From the NCBI RefSeq assembly GCF_022026395.1, contig NZ_CP041767.1, forward strand, positions 1,251,501 through 1,315,500: a DNA stretch of 64,000 bases, given 5' to 3'. Position 1 is the first letter of the stretch; each line of letters starts with the position of its first letter. The position numbers were made by a program, and so were the translations under genes. Positions 15,820 through 23,681 of the stretch are shown one piece after another. This stretch comes from Brevibacillus brevis (GTDB taxonomy: Bacteria > Bacillota > Bacilli > Brevibacillales > Brevibacillaceae). Under the pieces are notes generated by a model. That model searched no databases, was not told the DNA's origin, and saw nothing but the letters and a program-made list of their open reading frames with translations.

Positions 15820-17228
15820 GATTTTCTCACTCCTATATAAATGATCCAACAGCTTCCTACTAACAAGATAAGTCCAAGAATGCCTGCGCCCCAACTGCTC
15901 GTTTGCCCCGATTCAATGAGCACAGTGTCCGAGGGTTGCATTAAAGGAGTTGCATCCTTGATTGCTGAGCCGGCTCCGCTAGTAAACAAGCCTTCCAGAA
16001 ACACAAATCCCGGGGCTTGGAAAAACAACTGATAGGCAGGAACCGCATCGGTCAAACCCAGGTAAAAAGGATTCATTTCGTACGGCAAATCACTGCGGGA
16101 ATCCCCGTTCACATCGAGTCCTTGCAGATTGTCCCAGTAGTTTTTGTTTAAGTTGTTGTTCTGACTATCCTGGGCTTGCGCTTGGATGACGTTTGAGACA
16201 AATTGATTATCGGTTAATACGTTGTCAGAAGAGGACAAAAACTGCATGCCGATAAAGTTGAGACTGAGTAAATTGTTTTTGACCGTAATTCCGGATGATT
16301 GCTCTAAATACAGTCCAACCCGGTTGCCCTCAATCGTGTTGTTGGCAATCAGCGTATCCTGTACGGTAATGAGTAGAATTCCTTGTGAACCAGGATTTTT
16401 TTGCTGTTTCAAAAATTGATTCCCGGTAACCGTCAATTTGCGCGACTCCATAAGCTGGGAGCCTGTCACATTTTCCATTCCAATGTTGTTGATGACCGTC
16501 GTATCAGAGGTACCCATGAAGTGATAGCCGTACCGCGAGTTCGTCACCAGATTTTGTTCCAGATGGTTTCGATCGCTATTTTCGACGTAAAAGCCATCTT
16601 CGACATTCGTCACCTGATTTTTAATGAAACGGTTATGATCCGATTCACGCACGTCAATTCCGTTTCCTCGTTTCGCTTTTTCCGTTTGCTTTGGCTTTAC
16701 TTCGGGCTGTGCTCCGTGATTATGTCCTGTACTGGTCGTTGGGCTGCCATCACCTTTGATTTTTCCGATGACTTGAACGTTGTGCAGCGTGTTGTAGTCT
16801 GCTTGTCGTAATTGAATACCGATCCCTTTCGTTTCAACGATGACATTTTCCAGGAAGTTTTGATCGCCACGGATGACAAGGGCGGCTACGTCACTGTTGA
16901 TTCGCTTGTCCACGATATGGATTCCTTGCACGCTCACATTGTCGCTTTCAATCGTGAGCGTTGCCTCTTCCTCGGTCGGATTGATGATCTTCACGGGATC
17001 ATTGGCTACCAATTGAATCGGCTTGGTAATGCGGATAGGACCTTTGTACAAACCATACGGGATGGTTACGGTATCGTTAGGACGTGCTTGATCAATCATC
17101 GCCTGCAAGGAGTCAGAATCCGCAGGCGTCGCCTTGGCTGTGATAGGCAGCTGTAGAGCAACGATACAAATGACGGAGACGAAAAGTAGCGGGAGAGATA
17201 ATTTTCGATCTTTCCATCGTAATGACAG
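15816..17228 (-). CDS. nosD: NosD-like right-handed beta-helix protein, apparent CTG start
   Basis: Extracytoplasmic copper-handling protein of the Nos assembly complex. The body (from about residue 40) is a series of parallel beta-helix repeats of the type DHNRFIKNQVTNVEDGFYVENS, NTLHNVQV and NNLNKNYWDN, the last being the NosD hallmark NYWDN. A C-terminal membrane anchor (GILGLILLVGSCWIIYIG) follows. The first ATG/TTG/GTG (TTG 17108) would remove the export signal. An in-frame CTG at 17228, 7 bases after AGGGGAGG, restores a signal peptide (KLSLPLLFVSVICIVAL, then ITAKA), giving 470 residues. A His/Lys-rich insert sits near residues 155-185. Confidence 0.8.
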   Translation of the reverse strand: MSLRWKDRKLSLPLLFVSVICIVALQLPITAKATPADSDSLQAMIDQARPNDTVTIPYGLYKGPIRITKPIQLVANDPVKIINPTEEEATLTIESDNVSVQGIHIVDKRINSDVAALVIRGDQNFLENVIVETKGIGIQLRQADYNTLHNVQVIGKIKGDGSPTTSTGHNHGAQPEVKPKQTEKAKRGNGIDVRESDHNRFIKNQVTNVEDGFYVENSDRNHLEQNLVTNSRYGYHFMGTSDTTVINNIGMENVTGSQLMESRKLTVTGNQFLKQQKNPGSQGILLITVQDTLIANNTIEGNRVGLYLEQSSGITVKNNLLSLNFIGMQFLSSSDNVLTDNQFVSNVIQAQAQDSQNNNLNKNYWDNLQGLDVNGDSRSDLPYEMNPFYLGLTDAVPAYQLFFQAPGFVFLEGLFTSGAGSAIKDATPLMQPSDTVLIESGQTSSWGAGILGLILLVGSCWIIYIGVRKS

Positions 17229-17468
17229 GGTGCATCCTCCCCTATTCCACTAGAGAGCTCTCTTGTTTATTGCCGGATCATCGGCTGCTAGCTACATTTA
17301 GGATAACAGCCTCTTTTCATTTTCGTATGACTCAACCGGGCTATAAAACGTGTCAAAAAACGCAACGATTATGAAAAAATGGAAGGGTCGAGAGGGTTAC
17401 ACCTGAGGTGGCATTGTGCACGCAAAGCAGTCATACTAAATGGTAGAGACGAAAAGGAGAGACGATAA

Positions 17469-17780
17469 ATGGATACAAACATAGAAAAAGCACTGCGCAC
17501 GACGCTGGAATATTGGGATCGGATGAAAAAGAGCCACGAGGACGACGCGGAGGACGATGCGAATCAGTTTGAGGCTTCGTTTTACCGCATGATGGATCAC
17601 ATCCGCGACTGGTACAATCAGCTGGAAGCGAAGCCTGATACACTAGAGGATGCACTGCTTCTTCCAGACATGGCAGAGGTTGCAGAGCAGCTGCCTGTAG
17701 AGATCATGCTGAATTTTGAAACGGAGCTGGAATTGATCGTAGATGGGCAAATTCGGGAGGATGATGAGAAATACGATTAA
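17469..17780 (+). CDS. Small acidic protein of unknown function
   Basis: I do not recognise this 103-residue, strongly acidic, predicted all-helical soluble protein. It has an N-terminal helix (NIEKALRTTLEYWDRMKKS), an Asp/Glu patch (EDDAEDDANQFE), a central FYRMMDHIRDWYNQLE helix and an acidic end. The ATG follows AAAGGAGA. It sits 73 bases before the glutamate synthase-like gene on the same strand, with no terminator between, so the two may be co-transcribed. It is divergent from nosD. Confidence 0.65.
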   Translation: MDTNIEKALRTTLEYWDRMKKSHEDDAEDDANQFEASFYRMMDHIRDWYNQLEAKPDTLEDALLLPDMAEVAEQLPVEIMLNFETELELIVDGQIREDDEKYD

Positions 17781-17853
17781 AAACAGAGAACTTGTTGCAT
17801 CCTATCCTTGACATGATTTACTAGAATATTGTGTTTGGGGAGGGTAAGCACAA

Positions 17854-19428
17854 GTGGTACCTACTCTGTTATGCGTCATTATCATCATCCTTCTTTTGCC
17901 ACCCATTGTATTTTTCGGTTATATGTACGCTCTGTCTAAACAGCCGAAGCACTCCATTATTCGTTCCCACCCTTTTTTGGGGTGGATGCGTTATTTGCTG
18001 GAAAAGCTCGGGCCTGAGTTTCGCCAGTATTGGTTTGAATCGGATACAGAAGGGAAGCCGTTCTCCCGTTCTGACTTTGTCGGTATGGTTTATGCGGCCA
18101 AATATAGGACCGACCTGATCTCGTTTGGTGGAAAACGCGATTACGAGAAGCCTGGCTTCTATTTGTCCAATGCGATGTTCCCGAGGCTGACGAGTGAGCT
18201 GCGGGTAGATAACGAAAAAGTCGTCCCTGGCAAAAAGTATGAGATTACCCATGAGGGACTGTTTACAAGAAGAGAAAAGCTTATCGAGGAACTAGAGGTT
18301 AAGCCGTGGATGCTGCATGACGAGGATGTCATTGTCGTGGGCGAAAACAGAAGGCAGCCCTGGCGGCTAAAAGGGATGTTCGGTGCTTCAGCTACCTCCT
18401 TTGGAGCAGTGGGAGAAAACTATATCATGTCCGCTGGGTATGGGGCACGTATGGCAGGCGGCTCTTGGATCAATACAGGAGAGGGTGGCGTTGCAGAAGT
18501 TCATCTCTCAACAGGTGTAGATATTATTTCGCAAATCGGACCGGGGATGTTTGGCTTCCGTGATGACAAGGGCAAGTTTTCAATCGAAGAATTCAAGAAA
18601 AAGGCAAGCATCCCGAACATCAAAGCGTTCGAACTGAAATTTCATCAAGGGGCCAAAATACGCGGAGGGCACCTCGAGGGCGCCAAGGTCACGGAAAAAG
18701 TCGCAGCAGCAAGGCTGGTACCTGTGGGACAAACAGTCAATTCACCGAACCGCTTCGAGTTCCTCAGCAATCCGGATGAAGCCTTGCGTTTCATCGGTAG
18801 TTTGCAGGAGGCGGGAGGCAAGCCGGTGGGAGTAAAAATCGTCGTCGGCGATCCAAAGCGGTTGGAGCATTTTTTTGAGAAAATGCTGGAGCTGTCCATT
18901 TACCCGGATTTCATTACGGTTGACGGCTCTGAGGGCGGTTCAGGCGCAATGTTCAAGGCAATGGCAGATGGCATGGGCTTGCCGCTTTTCGCTGCGCTCA
19001 TCATTCTTGATGATACGATGCGGAAATTCGGTGTCCGGGACCGCATCAGGATTTTTGCTTCCGGCAAGCTTGTTACTCCTGACAAAGTAGCGATCGCCAT
19101 GGCATTGGGAGCGGATTGCGTCAACTCTGCGCGCGGGTTCATGATTGCAACTGGCTGCATCATGGCGATGCAATGCCATACAGGGAAATGTCCGACAGGA
19201 GTCACTACGACAGATTCCAAGTACCAGGAAGCGTTGGTTCCGGCGGAAAAGCAGTGGCGTGTCATGAACTATATTTTGCAGTTGAGGGAAGGCTTGTTCT
19301 CGCTGGCGGCGGCATGTGGCTTGGAGAGTCCGACTGAGCTTCGGAGAGAGCATGTCGTGTTTACCAACGAAAGCGGGGAGACCATACGTGTGGTTGACTT
19401 GTTTCCGTACCCGGCTGCGTCCAGATAA
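17854..19428 (+). CDS. FMN-binding glutamate synthase-like protein (YerD type)
   Basis: Membrane-anchored protein built around the FMN/glutamate synthase barrel, 524 residues, the size of B. subtilis YerD. An N-terminal TM segment (LLCVIIIILLLPPIVFFGYMYAL) is followed by the barrel: GENYIMSAGYGARMAGGSWINTG, AFELKFHQGAKIRGGHL, ITVDGSEGGSGAMFKAMADGMGLP and GADCVNSARGFMIATGCIMAMQCHTGKCPTG. The Cys-rich stretch is the [3Fe-4S]-like part of glutamate synthase. It lacks the glutaminase domain, so it cannot be a complete GltB; the natural substrate is unknown. The GTG start follows GGGGAGGG by 10 bases. Confidence 0.85.
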   Translation: MVPTLLCVIIIILLLPPIVFFGYMYALSKQPKHSIIRSHPFLGWMRYLLEKLGPEFRQYWFESDTEGKPFSRSDFVGMVYAAKYRTDLISFGGKRDYEKPGFYLSNAMFPRLTSELRVDNEKVVPGKKYEITHEGLFTRREKLIEELEVKPWMLHDEDVIVVGENRRQPWRLKGMFGASATSFGAVGENYIMSAGYGARMAGGSWINTGEGGVAEVHLSTGVDIISQIGPGMFGFRDDKGKFSIEEFKKKASIPNIKAFELKFHQGAKIRGGHLEGAKVTEKVAAARLVPVGQTVNSPNRFEFLSNPDEALRFIGSLQEAGGKPVGVKIVVGDPKRLEHFFEKMLELSIYPDFITVDGSEGGSGAMFKAMADGMGLPLFAALIILDDTMRKFGVRDRIRIFASGKLVTPDKVAIAMALGADCVNSARGFMIATGCIMAMQCHTGKCPTGVTTTDSKYQEALVPAEKQWRVMNYILQLREGLFSLAAACGLESPTELRREHVVFTNESGETIRVVDLFPYPAASR

Positions 19429-19431
19429 GTA

Positions 19432-19460
19432 TTTACAAAGAAGATAAATAATGGTATGGT
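19432..19460 (+). promoter_or_regulatory. Promoter of the first structured RNA element
   Basis: TTTACA (-35, 19432-19437), a 17-base spacer, then an extended -10 TGGTATGGT (hexamer 19455-19460). Its expected start, about 7 bases on, falls exactly at the beginning of the conserved RNA at 19465, supporting an independent short transcript. It lies just after the upstream gene's stop. Confidence 0.6.
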
Positions 19461-19464
19461 GAGT

Positions 19465-19534
19465 AAATCAGGCTATAGTACACCTTCCTTCTAACATAAC
19501 TTGAGATTAGGGGTACTGCTTTCCTGATTTTTTT
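19465..19534 (+). ncRNA. Candidate structured RNA, copy 1 (16S-tail mimic)
   Basis: A 70-base element closed by AAATCAGG / CCTGATTT and ending in a T run. Inside, GTAC pairs with GTAC and CTAA with TTAG around a 12-base loop (19495-19506). The first 30 and last 28 bases are the same as in a second copy at 21292, except for one base, while the loops differ in length and sequence. That pattern is expected of a folded RNA, not of a coding or mobile sequence. It contains CACCTTCCTTCTAA, identical at 12 of 14 positions to the anti-SD tail of Bacillales 16S rRNA. It has its own promoter and no gene in the same direction downstream. Confidence 0.6.
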
Positions 19535-19553
19535 ATGTCTATGAAAAAATGAA

Positions 19554-19593
19554 AAAGGCCGTATGATCCTGTACAAGCGATCATGCGGCCTTT
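19554..19593. terminator. Bidirectional terminator beside the peroxiredoxin gene
   Basis: A 15-bp stem (19554-19568 and 19579-19593, one G-U pair) containing GGCCG and ATGATC, with A runs to the left and T to the right. It ends the peroxiredoxin transcript (minus) and blocks read-through from the left. Confidence 0.85.
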
Positions 19594-19608
19594 GTTTCTG
19601 TCTATCGA

Positions 19609-20139
19609 TTAGGATATCGTGTTTTGCCCAGGCTTCCAGTCCATTGGGCACAATCCGCCTGATTGCAGAGCTTCGATCACACGGAGCGTTTCATCTACAC
19701 TTCTGCCAACCTTGGAATTGGAGATGACTGCGTATTGCAGGATGCCTTCTGGATCGATGATGAAGCTGCCGCGCAGCGGCGCTTTGGTTGCTTCGTCCAG
19801 CACACCGTATGCCATGGTCGCTTCTTTGCTGTAATCCGAAGCGAGGGGGAACGAGAGTGGACCGATGCCGTCGCTCGATCTCATCCATGCTTTGTGTGTA
19901 TGTATGCTGTCGCCGCTAATGCCAAGCACTTCGACATTCAAATCCGCGAACTCCTTGATCCGACGGTTCAGGCTGAGGATCTCTGTCGGGCATACTTTCG
20001 AAAAGTCAAACGGATAAAAGAACAAAAGAAGCCATTTTCCACGATAGTCAACCAAGCTCTTTGGCAGGGGAAATCCGTTGTCAAACGTCACGGTGTCCAT
20101 CGTAAAATCAGGTGCAGGAAGTCCAATACGTGCTGTCAT
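19609..20139 (-). CDS. Typical 2-Cys peroxiredoxin (AhpC/Prx1-like)
   Basis: Thiol peroxidase of the cytoplasm, 176 residues. The peroxidatic Cys lies in YPFDFSKVCPTEI (near residue 50, with the Pro/Thr of the active site), and the distal Arg in KAPLRGSFIIDPEG. The resolving Cys near the C-terminus is in SGGLCPMDWKPGQ. The C-terminus lacks the eukaryotic YF helix, so it should resist over-oxidation. The ATG follows GAGGAG. No PerR-box-like palindrome is seen upstream. It reduces peroxides with thioredoxin or AhpF-type partners that are not in the window. Confidence 0.9.
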   Translation of the reverse strand: MTARIGLPAPDFTMDTVTFDNGFPLPKSLVDYRGKWLLLFFYPFDFSKVCPTEILSLNRRIKEFADLNVEVLGISGDSIHTHKAWMRSSDGIGPLSFPLASDYSKEATMAYGVLDEATKAPLRGSFIIDPEGILQYAVISNSKVGRSVDETLRVIEALQSGGLCPMDWKPGQNTIS

Positions 20140-20214
20140 AAATCGATCTCCTCGTTTCTGTTACCGTATGTCAGGTCCTGGTAACAAAGTATCACGAATG
20201 ATAAGAAGAATCAA

Positions 20215-21099
20215 TTAGTTCGGAATATCAAAAGTGTTGTGGAGTTTTTTTGCATCGTTCTTTTGGAGAAGGAAGAAAACGATTGGATAGAAGGCGACCA
20301 AGAAACAGAAGGCGGCGAGAATCGGAAATACGGACATTTCCAAAACGGCTCGACCGAGATAGGTTTGCCAGCCAATTGCAGCTAAACCGAACAAGTAGGC
20401 GATACCGGCGAGATGGATGAATCCAGTACGAGCATTGGACACATGTTTTTTACGTTCCGCTAACCAAGCGACAAAAGGTACTGCTTGCAGAGCATGAAAG
20501 CCAATGCCGTGGAGCCAAATGATATTCCCTTCCTGTCCAACCACTCGACCATCGTTGAATGAAATCCAGAGACCTGCCGCAAACGATAGCATAATCGCAA
20601 TCATGGCATAGCGGATGCCAACGGCCAGCTCTGGGTGTAGGGAATAAGCTTTTCTACGGAAAAACTGAATGGCAATGAATACATAAAAAAGGACCAGGAG
20701 AAGAGCCACAAAAGTAAAAATGGAACCGACAGCAACATCGAAGGGTGTGCCATTTTTGACGAACCTCGGGTCCACGCCGCGGAAGTTTTGTACCGTTTCC
20801 GCTCCGTAAGAGTATAAAGCAAGCAGGATATAAGACCAGCGAAAGAAAGCTCTACTTCGCGTGCCCAGGGCAGATAACGGAATGATGGCGGCTGTCGTTA
20901 ATAAAAATATTCCGAGTGCGGCATTAAAGGAAAACGCTTTCGAGACATCGCCATTAGGAGCGACGGGATCTCCGTACAGCATGACCCAGATTGCGCATAG
21001 CGCAGCGAGCAAGAAGCCGAGCAAGCCGGTATACACTAACCATTTCTCCCCTTGAAAGAAAGGGGGTGCAGTATGACTTTTCATAACAGATGGATTCAT
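20215..21099 (-). CDS. Polytopic membrane protein of unknown function
   Basis: A 294-residue protein with about eight hydrophobic helices, starting WLVYTGLLGFLLAALCAIWVM and ending FPILAAFCFLVAFYPIVFFLL. A His-containing motif (WLHGIGFHALQAVPFVAWL) in a late helix could bind a cofactor or metal. I do not recognise a named family. The ATG at 21099 has a GGAGGG site, spaced rather widely. It stands alone 75 bases upstream of the peroxiredoxin on the same strand without a clear terminator, so the two may share a transcript. Confidence 0.72.
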   Translation of the reverse strand: MNPSVMKSHTAPPFFQGEKWLVYTGLLGFLLAALCAIWVMLYGDPVAPNGDVSKAFSFNAALGIFLLTTAAIIPLSALGTRSRAFFRWSYILLALYSYGAETVQNFRGVDPRFVKNGTPFDVAVGSIFTFVALLLVLFYVFIAIQFFRRKAYSLHPELAVGIRYAMIAIMLSFAAGLWISFNDGRVVGQEGNIIWLHGIGFHALQAVPFVAWLAERKKHVSNARTGFIHLAGIAYLFGLAAIGWQTYLGRAVLEMSVFPILAAFCFLVAFYPIVFFLLQKNDAKKLHNTFDIPN

Positions 21100-21239
21100 G
21101 AATGGAATTCTCCCTCCTGTAAAGTTTTGGTACTCTGCTACTCACTTTACAGGGAGGAAGAATACAGAATAACGGGCAGCGGAATGAAATCGAATTAGGT
21201 CCGGGGACGGATTTATGTCTCGTTCCTAAAGAGAGCTTT

Positions 21240-21268
21240 ACCATCTGACAAAATTGAAGTAAGATGGT
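21240..21268 (+). promoter_or_regulatory. Promoter-like region with inverted repeat upstream of RNA copy 2
   Basis: ACCATCT (21240-21246) and AGATGGT (21262-21268) form a 7-bp inverted repeat spaced 15 bases. CTGACA at 21246-21251, 17 bases, then TTAAAA at 21269-21274 is a possible sigma-A promoter, so the repeat could act as an operator. The evidence is weak. Confidence 0.35.
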
Positions 21269-21291
21269 TAAAAATTACAAAAGGGAATAAA

Positions 21292-21370
21292 AAATCAGGC
21301 TATTGTACACCTTCCTTCTAAGCAAAAGGTTTGGTTCATCATTAGGGGTACTGCTTTCCTGATTTTTTTC
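21292..21370 (+). ncRNA. Candidate structured RNA, copy 2, leader of the TerD-like gene
   Basis: Same closing stem, 16S-tail mimic and T-run end as copy 1, but with a 20-base variable loop (21322-21341). It ends 3 bases before the ATG of the next gene, which has no SD of its own; the only AGGGG lies inside the element's 3' arm. It could be a regulatory leader (attenuator) or an independent short RNA next to an unlinked gene. Confidence 0.58.
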
Positions 21371-21373
21371 GTG

Positions 21374-23467
21374 ATGCCAATGAAAAATCAAATTTACCTC
21401 CGTAGGAAAAATAAAATCATCGTACATCTGGGGCAGCATCAACTGCCTACCTCTTATTTAGCTGCGGCTTTGCGTAATATAGAGAGCTTGGGCTATACTT
21501 TTTCACTGGAATTGCTAGAAAGAATCCGCACGCTGTCGGAAGGAGAGTTTTTCGCGCTCTATTCGGATGTGGTAGCTGTGCTAAAAGTCAAGATCGGGGC
21601 ATCCCGTCAGTACAAGCCGATGTATCCGAATTTTCCCAAGCAAGTCATGGAGGCTGGCGAGGGTGAGCTGTTTGTAAATGCGATCATTCATTATTTGACG
21701 TTGGACCTGCCTGTGCACGAAGTGAAAAAACGTTTGCCCTTGCTGAGAGAATCTCGCCTGAAGCTGATTCATTTGGGCACAGATGAAGAGTTGCTTCAGA
21801 TAGGAATGAATTTGCTGCGCTCCAATAGCTCGCTGTCCGCTACCGACAAGGAAGACCTGGAGGGCTTGATACAGAGCTATGAAGGAATTGCAGAAGCACT
21901 GCCAGCAGAGATTCCGCAAAAGGAAAACGTGGCAATCGCTGCGAGCTTGTTGCTGAAGTATGACAAGCTTCCCGCAACTTTTTTTGCCCACTATTGCAAG
22001 ACCGCGACAGATGTATTGCGTCTGGCGGTGGCGCTGTCTGATGGGGATGTGAGCTTGGCGGAGCCTGCGAAATTTCGCAAGTTTAAACGCGGGGAACGAA
22101 GACTGCTCCTTAGCCTGCTGGAAGCCAGCTCGAATATCGTAGAAGATATGAATCGTTACAAAAACAGATGGATTCGTCTCGGGGAAATCTTGCATCCTTT
22201 TGAATATAAGGATCGCTATCCGAAAGCGGCCGAAGCATTCGATATTTTGCGAAACAATCACAAGGTCGAAACGTTCAACAGCCAAGTAGAGCAGGCGCTG
22301 GTCCGTGCAGATGTGAATACGGCGATCAAGCTGCTTGAACAGCGTCCTGGGGAATTTGCCCGTCGTCTGGATCATTTGCTGCGTGTGACGGAGGAGGGGA
22401 GTCCAGTCCTTTCTGCCTTCGAGAAAATTGCGGATGGTGTATCGACTCCAGTTCTTTTGCAGGTCATGAATCACTTCGACAAACGGAACAGCTACGGTGA
22501 ATGGCGGACCTTTTTTCCGAAAGGGCAAGTGGCGAAAGTAAAGGCAATCGAAAACCGGGTGCCAGGCTTGCAAGAGGACATCAGACAGAAGGCAGCGGAT
22601 ATTTGCCGGACATCGTTGTTGAACCGTTTTGCCCAATTGCCGTCGCTGGGCAACGTCTATATCGATCCGCGGCTGCAGGAGCATCTCGTTCCGTTTTCGA
22701 TGCGATCTGCCAGCAAAGCACTGCGCACGATTGCACGCGGCTCCCGACTATCGATCCCGGATGGAGGAACGATTCGCTTTTTCCTGTGGTGGAGGGAAGG
22801 GATCGTCAACGATGTCCCTACAGGCAGAGTCGATATCGATTTGTCTGCCGTGCTCTATAACGCAGACTGGAAGTACATGGAGCATATTTCTTATACCAAT
22901 CTGCGTTCCGACAAGTATCAAGCGTGCCATAGCGGGGATATTGTAGAGGCTCCCAAAGGCGCGTGCGAGTTCATCGACATCGACATGGATTCTGTCATCC
23001 GCTATGGCGGTCGATATGTCGTTATGAACCTGTATTCGTTTACGAGTCAACCTTATTGCGATTTGCCTGAATGCTTTGCCGGCTGGATGATTCGGTCAGC
23101 GCCACAGACAGGAGAAATTTTCGAGCCGCAGACGGTACAAGACAAGATTGATCTCGCCGCAAACACACGGATTTGTATCCCGGTCATTCTGGATCTTGTG
23201 GAGAGAAAAGTGATTTGGACGGATATCGCCCTGAATTCCGATCCGCGTTTTGCCAACAATGTGGAGTCCAATGCCGGAGGGGTGGAGCTGATGGGAAGAG
23301 CGCTCACCTCGTTGGTGAAGCCTACCCTGCATGAGTTGTTCATGCTTCATGCACAGGCGAGAGGGACGCTGACTGACCAAGCGGAAGAAGCAGATACGGT
23401 ATTTTCCTTGGAGGAAGGGATTACGCCGTTTGATACGGAGATCATCATGGCGGATTTTATGCAGTAA
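21374..23467 (+). CDS. Large cytoplasmic protein with a TerD-like C-terminal domain
   Basis: A 697-residue protein. Residues about 1-430 are helical and of unknown function (LGTDEELLQIGMNLLRS, RKFKRGERRLLLSLLEAS). The C-terminal third has features of the TerD/tellurium-resistance fold: FFLWWREG, RVDIDLSAVLYN, HSGDIVEAPKG, FIDIDMDSV and a beta-rich end, where Asp-rich loops bind calcium in TerD. This resembles the MXAN_6230/SCO0854-type proteins. Candidate starts are GTG 21371, ATG 21374 and ATG 21380; none has an SD, because the T run of the RNA element lies immediately upstream. The exact family needs a profile search. Confidence 0.68.
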   Translation: MPMKNQIYLRRKNKIIVHLGQHQLPTSYLAAALRNIESLGYTFSLELLERIRTLSEGEFFALYSDVVAVLKVKIGASRQYKPMYPNFPKQVMEAGEGELFVNAIIHYLTLDLPVHEVKKRLPLLRESRLKLIHLGTDEELLQIGMNLLRSNSSLSATDKEDLEGLIQSYEGIAEALPAEIPQKENVAIAASLLLKYDKLPATFFAHYCKTATDVLRLAVALSDGDVSLAEPAKFRKFKRGERRLLLSLLEASSNIVEDMNRYKNRWIRLGEILHPFEYKDRYPKAAEAFDILRNNHKVETFNSQVEQALVRADVNTAIKLLEQRPGEFARRLDHLLRVTEEGSPVLSAFEKIADGVSTPVLLQVMNHFDKRNSYGEWRTFFPKGQVAKVKAIENRVPGLQEDIRQKAADICRTSLLNRFAQLPSLGNVYIDPRLQEHLVPFSMRSASKALRTIARGSRLSIPDGGTIRFFLWWREGIVNDVPTGRVDIDLSAVLYNADWKYMEHISYTNLRSDKYQACHSGDIVEAPKGACEFIDIDMDSVIRYGGRYVVMNLYSFTSQPYCDLPECFAGWMIRSAPQTGEIFEPQTVQDKIDLAANTRICIPVILDLVERKVIWTDIALNSDPRFANNVESNAGGVELMGRALTSLVKPTLHELFMLHAQARGTLTDQAEEADTVFSLEEGITPFDTEIIMADFMQ

Positions 23468-23481
23468 GGTTAGGGGAGTGT

Positions 23482-23523
23482 AAGGCTTGGGTTCGGTATT
23501 GTACCGGACTCAAGCCTTTTCAT
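23482..23523 (+). terminator. Rho-independent terminator after the TerD-like gene
   Basis: A 16-bp stem (23482-23497 with 23503-23518, two G-U pairs) with a 5-base loop, then TTTTCATTTT. Confidence 0.85.
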
Positions 23524-23628
23524 TTTGTCTATTCTAGCTAAAAATTTTTCTCCTATGTTCATGAAAATTTCAAATAAAACCCAATTAATAGTCAGAACGA
23601 GCTATTTTTTTGCTAGTAACTGGAACTC

Positions 23629-23634
23629 TATAAT
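23629..23634 (+). promoter_or_regulatory. Possible -10 box of the ThiF operon
   Basis: A consensus TATAAT 48 bases before the first thiF-like start. No clear -35 lies 16-18 bases upstream (T-rich instead), so an activator or another sigma factor may be involved. Confidence 0.35.
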
Positions 23635-23681
23635 GTCAAATGTAAATGGATAATTGAATTTGAAAAGAGGAGGAAGAAAAA

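Noticed and set aside
19465..21370. The two repeated RNA elements as miniature transposable elements
   Set aside because: Ends carry a T run on one strand only, no target-site duplication is visible, and one copy has a promoter placed to transcribe it; the loop varies while the paired parts are constant.
23555..23653. A 32-codon ORF (starting MFMKISNKTQ, ending MSNVNG) just upstream of the first ThiF gene, considered as a precursor peptide
   Set aside because: No SD upstream, it overlaps the likely -10 box, and the composition is not typical of a leader peptide. The short MSNVNG part is reminiscent of microcin C-type heptapeptides, but the evidence is too thin.
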